From contig NZ_UQBH01000008.1 in the NCBI RefSeq assembly GCF_900539295.1, positions 27,312 to 91,311 on the forward strand: a stretch of DNA of 64,000 nt. The letters are read 5' to 3'. Shown piece by piece: positions 25,633 through 32,804 of the stretch. This stretch comes from an uncultured Megasphaera sp. Lineage in GTDB: Bacteria > Bacillota > Negativicutes > Veillonellales > Megasphaeraceae. The position numbers were made by a program, and so were the translations under genes. The notes under the pieces were generated by a model, which did no database searches, was not told where the DNA came from, and saw only the letters and a list, made by a program, of their open reading frames with translations. Numbering within the stretch: position 1 is the stretch's first letter; every line of letters starts with the position of its first letter.

Positions 25633-26451
25633 ATGGATAAAGCCAATCGGCCCCACATCTTCTGCCACATGGAGACGTCTCTTGACGGCAAGATCATGGG
25701 CAAGTACCTTTGGATTGAAGAAACAAACGCCGAAGAAGACTCGTTCTATACCTTATTTTCAGGGCCCAAGGCTTACTTTAAACCCCAGGCCATGCTCAAC
25801 GGGCGGACGACGATCGAAGACAACTTCACCCTGTATAAGACGCCGGCTGTCGATGAAAAGGCAGCCCCCGTCCCGGCCGGAGACTTTCTTGCCGATGACG
25901 GCAAGACGGGTTTCTACCTCATCGTTACCGACTCCAAAGGCCGCGTAGCTTGGGAAGAGGGCGGACTGCTTGAAGACTTCTACGGCCACGAAAAAGCACA
26001 GGTCGTCGAAGTCCTGTCGGAACAGGCGTCCAATGCCTATAAAGCCTATCTGCGGGATAAGGGCGTCAGCTATTTGATCTGCGGCAAAGACAGCATCGAT
26101 TTGGAACTGACGTGCCGCAAATTGAAAGACGTCCTTCACCTCGATTCGGTCATGCTCGGCGGAGGCGGGGCCATCAACTGGAGCTTTCTCCAACAGGGCT
26201 TATGTGACGAAGTCAGCGTCGTCATCGCGCCGGCAGCCGACGGCAGTGCCGATACGCAGACCTTGTTCATGGCCCGTCCCGGTTTCTCCGACGACCAGCC
26301 CGTCGTCTTTTCCGTCAAACACTGTCAGGTCATGGACGACGGCAAGGTGTGGCTGCGCTATGATGTAAAGGGGAAGAGCCGTCATGATTTTGACCATGAC
26401 AGTGAATATAAAGCCGTTCAGGATATGCTGGCCAAAGCCGGCAGTCAGTAA
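25633..26451 (+). CDS. RibD C-terminal / dihydrofolate reductase-like reductase
   Basis: 272 residues resembling stand-alone RibD_C reductases: HIFCHMETSLDGKIMGKYL at the start (cofactor and substrate binding), LNGRTTIEDNF, the VLHLDSVMLGGGGAINWSFLQQGLCDEVSVVIAP segment that binds NADPH pyrophosphate, and a C-terminal strand pair. There is no deaminase domain and no riboflavin gene nearby, so a role in riboflavin synthesis is not implied. It probably reduces an unknown small molecule with NADPH. It starts 57 bases after rpoD with GAGGAGG. Confidence 0.8.
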   Translation: MDKANRPHIFCHMETSLDGKIMGKYLWIEETNAEEDSFYTLFSGPKAYFKPQAMLNGRTTIEDNFTLYKTPAVDEKAAPVPAGDFLADDGKTGFYLIVTDSKGRVAWEEGGLLEDFYGHEKAQVVEVLSEQASNAYKAYLRDKGVSYLICGKDSIDLELTCRKLKDVLHLDSVMLGGGGAINWSFLQQGLCDEVSVVIAPAADGSADTQTLFMARPGFSDDQPVVFSVKHCQVMDDGKVWLRYDVKGKSRHDFDHDSEYKAVQDMLAKAGSQ

Positions 26452-26463
26452 AGGAGGTTCCCC

Positions 26464-26838
26464 ATGTTAACCGAGATTTTCTTCGAGTGCATCAAGCACG
26501 ACGGCATCGTGTCCGTCGCCTCAGCCGGGAAAGACGGCCGGCCGCACATCGCCAATACGTGGAATAAGTACCTCATCATAACCGACGATGAAAAGATCCT
26601 CATTCCTTGCTTTGGCTTCATCAAGACCGAAAAGAACGTCAAGGATAATCCCTACATCGAAGTCACCCTCGGAAGCCACGAAGTACGGGGCAAGATGGGC
26701 ATGGGTACGGGCTGCCTGCTCACCGGGAAGGCCGAATTCTTTAAAGAAGGCGACCTCTTTGACGCCATGAAGGCCAAATGCTCCTTTGCCAACCGGGTTC
26801 TGGTCTTTACGCCGGACACGTGCAAACAGACGATTTAA
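26464..26838 (+). CDS. Pyridoxamine 5'-phosphate oxidase-like FMN-binding protein
   Basis: 124-residue split beta-barrel flavoprotein (SVASAGKDGRPHIANTWNKYLIITDDEKILIPCFGFIKTEKNVKDNPYIEVTLGS). This family binds FMN or related cofactors as a dimer; many members are uncharacterised reductases. It lies 12 bases after the RibD-like gene with AAAGGAGG, so the two probably form a redox pair in one transcript. The substrate is unknown. A terminator follows. Confidence 0.8.
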   Translation: MLTEIFFECIKHDGIVSVASAGKDGRPHIANTWNKYLIITDDEKILIPCFGFIKTEKNVKDNPYIEVTLGSHEVRGKMGMGTGCLLTGKAEFFKEGDLFDAMKAKCSFANRVLVFTPDTCKQTI

Positions 26839-26847
26839 ATCATAAAA

Positions 26848-26892
26848 CTCCTCAGGCAGGACCTGTTTTACCTGCCGTGAGGAGCTTTTTTT
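26848..26892 (+). terminator. Terminator after the FMN-binding protein gene
   Basis: A 13-bp stem with one bulge (26848-26860 with 26871-26884), then a run of eight T. Confidence 0.9.
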
Positions 26893-26948
26893 TGCCCGGT
26901 TGACGCGAGGATCGGAAATTTATTCTATGATATAATGAATTATATAGA

Positions 26949-27107
26949 GTCAGCAGGAATTTTTCACGGTGCCCTTCTCCGGTAATGCCCGCTCCCTTCA
27001 GGACGTCCGGCTGATGATTCGACCATTGACGGAGGTCTATACTCGGCTTATACGGAGGGAAAGGCAGCCGCCGGAAAAAGAGCGGTAGGATATGGAGATT
27101 TCCTGAC
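26949..27107 (+). ncRNA. Candidate structured RNA of about 160 nt, unidentified (6S-like shape)
   Basis: There is no gene in 26839-27423. An extended -10 (TGATATAAT, 26928-26936) precedes a segment that folds as a rod. GTCAG/CTGAC plus GGAAT/ATTTC close the ends (26949-26960 with 27098-27107). CTCC/GGAG (26977-26980 with 27094-27097) and CCGCTC/GAGCGG (26989-26994 with 27080-27085) follow, and inside them TCCGG/CCGGA (27006-27010 with 27071-27075). A 16-nt one-sided bulge and an 8/8 internal loop lie between stems. The shape recalls 6S RNA, but I cannot confirm identity from sequence. Confidence 0.35.
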
Positions 27108-27138
27108 AGTGTAAAACCGTGTCAGTAAGGGGAATGCA

Positions 27139-27423
27139 TTGACTTTATTCTCATATAGCATCATACTACAGATATAACGATTAAACGATTTATGTGATGG
27201 CTGCCTGAATACGATTTATAAGCTGTTTAATCCTATACCTATAGGACGCAGGCGTCTGACCTGCGATCCTTGAAAGAAAGGGGATTGCCGCAGCCATACT
27301 GAAAGCAAGCCCTTTGATAAAAAACACAGTGTCGGCCGAAAATCTACGATCCGTTGGCTGACAGGCAGATATGCCCTGTGATTGAGAAAGGCCGGGAACA
27401 CATTGCAAAAGAGTAGAAATACG
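27139..27423 (+). promoter_or_regulatory. Probable promoter and structured leader of feoAB
   Basis: TTGACT (27139-27144), 17 bases, CATACT is a plausible promoter. The roughly 250-base leader holds several hairpins: ATGGCTGC/GCAGCCAT (27197-27204 with 27290-27297) encloses AGGACGCAGG/CCTGCGATCCT, and further down TGTCGGCC/GGCTGACA and CAGGCA/TGCCCTG. No riboswitch consensus I know fits. A Fur or DtxR operator is expected for an iron gene, but I see no clear copy. Confidence 0.35.
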
Positions 27424-29817
27424 ATGAACGAAATGATAACCATGGATCAATTAAGGCCTAAACAGAGTGCCTATATCCGTGCCATTGGCGGCAGCGGTGC
27501 CCTTCGGCATCATTTATTGGATATGGGGCTGACGCCGAAGACCGAGGTTACGCTCCGTAAAATCGCGCCCCTGGGAGATCCGATCCAAATTGAACTGCGC
27601 GGCTATGAATTGACCCTGCGCCTCGATGAAGCGAAAAAGATAGAGGTAGAGGATATTCATCAAAAGGCACAGCCCAAGAGCCAATCGGAATCCTATCGCC
27701 CTATTGCCCATCCCGGGGTGGGGGAATTGGGAACGGACGGGGACTACCATGTCCATGAGCGAGACGATGCCATTGCCAAAGGGCAGCCCTTGACCTTTGC
27801 CTTAGCGGGGAACCAGAATTGCGGCAAGACGACCTTATTTAATCAATTGACCGGTGCCAAGCAGCATGTCGGGAATTTTCCCGGTGTCACCGTCGATCGA
27901 AAAGACGGGACCATTCGCCATTATCCAGAAGCTACGGTTACCGATTTGCCGGGGATTTATTCGCTGTCGCCCTATTCCAGTGAAGAAATTGTAACCCGGG
28001 ATTTTCTGATGAAAACCAGGCCTTCGGGGATTATCAACATTGTCGACGCCTCCAACATTGAGCGCAATTTGTACCTGACCATGCAGCTCATGGAGTTGGG
28101 AATTCCCATGGTCCTGGCGCTGAATATGATGGATGAGGTACGGGCCAATGGCGGGTCTGTCCGCATCAACGAATTAGAGCAAACCCTGGGCATTCCGGTA
28201 GTGCCTATTTCGGCTGTAAAAAATGAAGGGATTGACGAGCTCATTGACCATGCCGTTCATGTGGCAAGGCATCGGGAAAGCCCGGCCAGAATTGATTTCT
28301 GTGCCGAAAGCGACATGCCGGGAGATCAGGTCGGCGCCGTGCATCGAGCCATTCACAGCACGGTTCATCTCATCGAGCCCTATGCGAAAGCAGCCGATCT
28401 TCCGGTCCGTTTTTCGGCGACCAAGGTGATTGAGAATGACCCTTTGATCGGGAAAGCGCTGGCCCTGCCGCCGGAAGCCCAAACGGCGTTGGAACAAATC
28501 GTACGTGTCATGGAGGCGGACAGCGCCCTGGACCGGGAAGCGGCCCTTGCCAACATGCGCTTTACTTTCATTGAAAATGTATGCGCTAAGACCGTCGTAA
28601 AGCCTCATGAAAGCCAGGAGCACCGACGCAGCGTCGCCCTGGATCGGATATTGACCGGCAAATATACGGCTATTCCGGCTTTTCTTGGAATTATGGCCTT
28701 CATTTTTGTCATGACCTTCAACTTTATCGGAGCCGGTCTGTCGGAGGTCATGGCCATGGGCGTAGATGCCGTGACGGGATTGATCGACGCGGGACTGACG
28801 GCCGCCGCCATCAATCCCCTGGTCCATGCCCTGGTCATCGATGGGATCTGTAATGGTGTCGGCAGCGTCTTGAGTTTTCTTCCCACCATCGTCACCTTGT
28901 TTTTCTTTCTCTCTATCCTCGAGGACAGCGGCTATATGGCCCGCGTGGCCTTTGTCATGGATAAACTGCTGCGGCGCATCGGCTTGTCCGGTCGAAGTTT
29001 TGTGCCCATGCTGATCGGCTTTGGCTGTTCCGTCCCGGCGATTATGGCCACGAGGACCTTGTCCAGTGAACGGGATCGAAAAATGACCATCCTTCTCACG
29101 CCCTTTATGAGCTGCAGTGCCAAACTGCCGATTTACGGGCTGATGGTCAGTGCCTTTTTCCCGAAACAGTGGCAGGCTGTGGTCATGATCGGCTTATATT
29201 TCTTCGGAATTTTCTGCGGCATCCTCTATGCGCTCCTCTTGAAAAAGCGTGTGTATAAAGGCGAACCGGTACCCTTTGTCATGGAATTGCCGAACTATCG
29301 GCTGCCATCAGCCAAGAGTGTCGTCCGCCTCATTTGGGAGAAGGCCAAGGGCTTCATTCAGAAGGCCTTTACCATTATTTTTGCCGCGACGATCATCATC
29401 TGGGCCCTGCAGACCTTTGATACGCAGCTTAACGTGGCCGCCTCGCCGGATACCAGTCTGTTGGCCATGATTGGCAGCCTGACAGCACCGATTTTCAAGC
29501 CTCTGGGCTTTGGCGATTGGCGGGTGGCGACGGCTCTCATTACCGGGTTTACGGCCAAGGAGAGTGTCGTTTCGACGTTGTCCGTATTATTGGGGGATGA
29601 TGTGTCGGCCCTGTCGACGTTGTTTACGCCCTTTACGGCCCTTATATTCCTGATTTTTACCCTGCTTTATACCCCCTGTGTGGCAGCGGTGGCGACGGTT
29701 CGTCGGGAGATGGGGTCGGCCCGGTCAGCCGCCGTTACCGTCGTGGTACAGTGTGCCATTGCCTGGATTGTCGCTTTTATTGTCCGTGAAATCGGACTCC
29801 TCATCGGGTTCGTCTAG
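27424..29817 (+). CDS. feoAB: Fused FeoA-FeoB ferrous iron transporter
   Basis: 797 residues from ATG 27424. Residues 1-80 form an SH3-like FeoA domain (MDQLRPKQSAYIRAIGGSGALRHHLLDMGLTPKTEVTL). A linker leads to FeoB. Its GTPase G1 is FALAGNQNCGKTTLFN, G2/G3 lie in GNFPGVTVDRKDGTIRHYP and DLPGIYSLSPYSSEE, and G4 in LALNMMDE. The membrane part has Gate motifs (LPTIVTLFFFLSILEDSGYMARVAF, GFGCSVPAIMATRTL, LTPFMSCSAKLPIYGL) and about eight hydrophobic segments. It imports Fe2+ across the inner membrane. Separate feoA and feoB genes are more usual. No strong ribosome site precedes the start; in-frame ATGs at 27433 and 27442 are alternatives. Confidence 0.93.
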   Translation: MNEMITMDQLRPKQSAYIRAIGGSGALRHHLLDMGLTPKTEVTLRKIAPLGDPIQIELRGYELTLRLDEAKKIEVEDIHQKAQPKSQSESYRPIAHPGVGELGTDGDYHVHERDDAIAKGQPLTFALAGNQNCGKTTLFNQLTGAKQHVGNFPGVTVDRKDGTIRHYPEATVTDLPGIYSLSPYSSEEIVTRDFLMKTRPSGIINIVDASNIERNLYLTMQLMELGIPMVLALNMMDEVRANGGSVRINELEQTLGIPVVPISAVKNEGIDELIDHAVHVARHRESPARIDFCAESDMPGDQVGAVHRAIHSTVHLIEPYAKAADLPVRFSATKVIENDPLIGKALALPPEAQTALEQIVRVMEADSALDREAALANMRFTFIENVCAKTVVKPHESQEHRRSVALDRILTGKYTAIPAFLGIMAFIFVMTFNFIGAGLSEVMAMGVDAVTGLIDAGLTAAAINPLVHALVIDGICNGVGSVLSFLPTIVTLFFFLSILEDSGYMARVAFVMDKLLRRIGLSGRSFVPMLIGFGCSVPAIMATRTLSSERDRKMTILLTPFMSCSAKLPIYGLMVSAFFPKQWQAVVMIGLYFFGIFCGILYALLLKKRVYKGEPVPFVMELPNYRLPSAKSVVRLIWEKAKGFIQKAFTIIFAATIIIWALQTFDTQLNVAASPDTSLLAMIGSLTAPIFKPLGFGDWRVATALITGFTAKESVVSTLSVLLGDDVSALSTLFTPFTALIFLIFTLLYTPCVAAVATVRREMGSARSAAVTVVVQCAIAWIVAFIVREIGLLIGFV

Positions 29818-29838
29818 CGAAAGAGAGGTGAAATACGC

Positions 29839-29988
29839 ATGAATGCGGCGAGTTTTCTGTTATTGGCCGTCATCGGCCTATTATTCGTCCTTGCCGTTCG
29901 CAACGTTCTAAAAGGCAGCGGAAATTCATGCGGCGGCAACTGTTCCGAATGCTCGATGCGCTGCAAGGAACCGAAACGAAAAGAGTGA
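29839..29988 (+). CDS. FeoB-associated Cys-rich small membrane protein
   Basis: A 49-residue protein 21 bases after feoAB, with AGAGAGGTG upstream of its ATG. One N-terminal membrane segment (SFLLLAVIGLLFVLAV) is followed by a cysteine cluster (C31, C35, C38 and C42 in GNSCGGNCSECSMRCK) and a basic tail. This is the layout of the small Cys-rich proteins found next to feoB in Firmicutes. A metal-delivery or complex-assembly role is proposed for such proteins but not shown here. Confidence 0.88.
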   Translation: MNAASFLLLAVIGLLFVLAVRNVLKGSGNSCGGNCSECSMRCKEPKRKE

Positions 29989-30051
29989 GGAATGTTGCCG
30001 AACACTGCCGGTGACAGGTCATCCGATAACGTCGTTTCCGCGCGCCCTTTA

Positions 30052-30077
30052 AGGCGTCCTTGAAATTATGGACGCCT
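30052..30077 (+). terminator. Weak terminator-like hairpin after the feo genes
   Basis: Perfect stem AGGCGTCC (30052-30059) with GGACGCCT (30070-30077), but no U-run. The remaining bases to 30240 hold two imperfect copies of GCCTCA-GGTGCC (near 30168 and 30204) able to form alternative hairpins, the second ending in CCCTTTT. There is no coding gene in 29989-30342. Confidence 0.4.
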
Positions 30078-30244
30078 GCGGCGATAGGGATGCGTCAGAT
30101 ATCGCTTATGGACCGCGTCGGCTAACAGGAAGTACACATATTATTGATTTATATGAAGAGGGAAGCCTCAAGGGTGCCTGACGGCAGCTTCTTGGGAGCT
30201 CGCCTCAGGTGCCGCGGCGAGGCCCTTTTAACGGCATAAAAAGC

Positions 30245-30294
30245 AAAAAAATACGACGACCTGCTATCTCCGGGATAGGGTCGTCGTATTTTTT
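30245..30294. terminator. Terminator of the tRNA gene (bidirectional)
   Basis: Stem AAAATACGACGACC (from 30247) with GGTCGTCGTATTTT (to 30292), flanked by A and T tracts. Its position 49 bases beyond the 3' end of the tRNA suits reverse-strand termination. Confidence 0.85.
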
Positions 30295-30342
30295 GTGTGC
30301 TGCTGCAAGGCCTTCGTCTTTGATAACGAAGGTTTTGTAATC

Positions 30343-30417
30343 TGGTGGGCCCACTTGGGATCGAACCAAGGACCAACCGGTTATGAGCCGGTGGCTCTAC
30401 CGCTGAGCTATAGGCCC
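30343..30417 (-). tRNA. tRNA with CAU anticodon, probably tRNA-Ile2
   Basis: 75 nt with encoded CCA. Acceptor GGGCCTA/TGGGCCC, D arm GCTC/GAGC, anticodon arm ACCGG-CTCATAA-CCGGT, T arm with GGTTCGATCC. The anticodon is CAU. It lacks the three G:C pairs and the unpaired 1:72 position of initiator tRNA, so it is elongator Met or the Ile2 tRNA whose C34 is changed to lysidine by TilS. The CTCATAA loop and the acceptor stem look more like Ile2. Confidence 0.9.
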
Positions 30418-30448
30418 ATGTAATCAGCGCGTAAAGTCTTACCCGATT

Positions 30449-30477
30449 ATTATACGCCAATCGCAAAGGGCCGTCAA
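30449..30477 (-). promoter_or_regulatory. Promoter of the tRNA(CAU) gene
   Basis: Reverse strand: TTGACG (30477-30472), exactly 17 bases, TATAAT (30454-30449). The start would be about 25 bases before the mature 5' end. Confidence 0.85.
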
Positions 30478-30671
30478 GAACGGATATGGTGTCACTGCCG
30501 GCATGAGCCTTGGGGTTGGCTCGATTCTTCGAACGCGGCGAGAATATCCCGGAAGTGGGACGATTTTTAGCCTGTCAGCGGCAAAATCCCATAAATTTGC
30601 AATTATTGGTGGCAGTCTCCTTCGATTTTCGTTATAATATAGCTTAAATAATTATGTAAGGGGGAGGTCTC

Positions 30672-32792
30672 ATGGCTGATATTCGTATTTTAAGGGGACA
30701 ACGGATTCTTCCCGATGTGGAACAGGCCCTGCAGTTTGCCGGCTATAAGGCTTCTGGTCTCGGTCGGGATAAGAGCCTGGCTCGCTGCCGGGACATGGTT
30801 TCTATCCTGCGCCCGATGATGCAGGCCAAGGCTGTTTTGGCCTTTACGGACGACAAGGTCTATGCCGTCCTGACCTTAGGGGCTGCCGTCAGCCGTAAAC
30901 TCGACCGCTATGAAACTGACGGCGACGTCATGGATTCTTTGTTGTTCAACGCCTTGGCCGATACGTGCCTCTTGGCTCTTGAAGAAGACGTCCTTCAGAA
31001 GCTTCAGCTCATTTGCCGGGAAAAAGGCTGCGGCATTACCGGCCGTCACGAGCCGGGAGGGGATATTCCCCTAGAGGCTCAGGCCGACGCCGTCCGGGAA
31101 ACCAAAGCCGAACAATCCCTGGGCGTGACCGTCAATAAGGACTTCGTCCTGTCACCGGCCAAATCGATGACCTTGGTATTTGACATCGGTCCCGATCCGT
31201 CCGTCTTCCGGGCTGCCCATGACTGCGCAGCCTGCACCAAGACCGACTGTGACCGCCGAAAAGCCGGGGGCGAGGCCGTCGTGACTGTCCCGGCCGGCGT
31301 TAAGGTCGATGACTTCCTGCTCTCTCAAGGGACGGCCCTTGCCATGCCCTGCGGCGGTAAAGGCCGCTGCGGAAAGTGTCGCGTCCGCGTCTTAGAAGGG
31401 CGCCTTGCCGTTACGCCGGCCGATCGGAATATCTTTTCTGCCGACCAGCTGAAGGATGGCTGGCGCCTGGCCTGTCAGGCTGAAACGACGGAAGAGACGA
31501 AGATTTCCGTCTCCCTTCGCGAACAGCAGGGCTTTTCGGCCTTGTCTGCCGATGCTGCAGACGAGGAAGAGACCCTTTCGGCAGACCACTTGTACGGCAT
31601 TGCCGTCGACATCGGGACGACGACCATCGCAGCCGCCCTCGTCGACTGCACGGACCGGACCATCGTTGCTGCGGCGACGGCCGGCAGCAGCCAGCGCTCC
31701 TTCGGTGCCGACGTCATCAGCCGTATTGAAGCAGCGAACCGCGGCAAGGGGCCTGCCCTTCAAAAAGCAGTACGCCGTGATCTTCGCAAGCTGATAGAAA
31801 AACTCCTGGCCGATCATCCCCAGGCTAAGGCCTCGTGCCATAAAGCGGCCATTGCCGCCAATACGACCATGATTCATCTCCTCATGGGCTGGTCCTGTGA
31901 AGGCCTCGGAAAATGGCCCTTTAATCCTGTTTCCTTAGGCGGCGGGACCTATGATGCCAGAGACGTCTTTGGCAAGGAGAACGTCCTTGGCGACTGCGAC
32001 GTCACCTTGGTGCCCGGCATGAGCACTTACGTCGGCGGCGACATTACGGCCGGCATTTGTCAGTGCGGCCTCATGGATTCCGACGCCGTCAGCCTCTTTA
32101 TCGACTTAGGCACCAATGGCGAATTGGTCCTGGGCAATCGGGACAAGCGCTTCATCGCGTCGGCACCGGCCGGCCCGGCTCTCGAAGGGGGCAAACTGAC
32201 TTGGGGAACGGCCAGCATTTCCGGTGCCATCTGCGGCGTCCGCATCGAAGGCGGCCGGGCCGTCGTCCGTACCGTTGACGGCGGCGTCCCCGTCGGCATC
32301 TGCGGCACGGGCATCGTCGAAGCCATGGCCGGCCTCGTCTCGGAAGGACTGGTCGACGAGACGGGGAAGTTGGAAGAACCTTATTTCAGTATGGGCTTTC
32401 CCTTGGGATCGACCCTTGATTATGAACGCATCATCCTCAGCCAGAAGGATATCCGTGAGATCCAGATGGCAAAAAGTGCCATCCGGGCCGGCATCGAATC
32501 GCTCATCGAGAAAAGCGGCATGGCCCGTCACCGCATCGAACGGGTGTTCCTAGCCGGCGGCTTCGGCTACTATTTAGACCCTCAGAAGGCCGGCGTCATC
32601 GGACTCCTGCCGCCTGATTTGGCCGATAAGACGACGGCGGTGGGCAATACGTCCCTCAAGGGGGCCGTCGCTTTCCTGACCGGCGAGGTGACCTCAGATG
32701 CCTTGACAGAGGCTGCCGGCGAGGCAGAAGAAATCGTACTCGGTAATGATGAAGCTTTTCAGCGCTTATACATTGCACATATGAATTTTTAG
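30672..32792 (+). CDS. Fused corrinoid-protein reactivator: MetH-activation-like domain, 2Fe-2S ferredoxin, ASKHA ATPase
   Basis: 706 residues. Residues 1 to about 180 resemble small stand-alone B12-dependent methionine synthase activation proteins, ending in a Cys cluster (C185, C188, C193). Residues 200-290 are a plant-type 2Fe-2S ferredoxin (C227, C233, C236, C268 in PCGGKGRCGKC ... LACQ). From 308 on there is a RACo-like ASKHA ATPase (YGIAVDIGTTTIAAALVD, LFIDLGTNGELVLGN, ICGTGIVEAMAGL, VFLAGGFGYYLDP). RACo proteins reduce inactive cob(II)amide with ATP. The gene lies 12 bases before metH, so MetH is the likely client. The assignment of the N-terminal domain is the least certain part. Confidence 0.82.
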   Translation: MADIRILRGQRILPDVEQALQFAGYKASGLGRDKSLARCRDMVSILRPMMQAKAVLAFTDDKVYAVLTLGAAVSRKLDRYETDGDVMDSLLFNALADTCLLALEEDVLQKLQLICREKGCGITGRHEPGGDIPLEAQADAVRETKAEQSLGVTVNKDFVLSPAKSMTLVFDIGPDPSVFRAAHDCAACTKTDCDRRKAGGEAVVTVPAGVKVDDFLLSQGTALAMPCGGKGRCGKCRVRVLEGRLAVTPADRNIFSADQLKDGWRLACQAETTEETKISVSLREQQGFSALSADAADEEETLSADHLYGIAVDIGTTTIAAALVDCTDRTIVAAATAGSSQRSFGADVISRIEAANRGKGPALQKAVRRDLRKLIEKLLADHPQAKASCHKAAIAANTTMIHLLMGWSCEGLGKWPFNPVSLGGGTYDARDVFGKENVLGDCDVTLVPGMSTYVGGDITAGICQCGLMDSDAVSLFIDLGTNGELVLGNRDKRFIASAPAGPALEGGKLTWGTASISGAICGVRIEGGRAVVRTVDGGVPVGICGTGIVEAMAGLVSEGLVDETGKLEEPYFSMGFPLGSTLDYERIILSQKDIREIQMAKSAIRAGIESLIEKSGMARHRIERVFLAGGFGYYLDPQKAGVIGLLPPDLADKTTAVGNTSLKGAVAFLTGEVTSDALTEAAGEAEEIVLGNDEAFQRLYIAHMNF

Positions 32793-32804
32793 GGGGAAGG
32801 TAGA

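Noticed and set aside
30149..30466. 105-codon reverse open frame over the tRNA gene
   Set aside because: It runs straight through the tRNA and its terminator.
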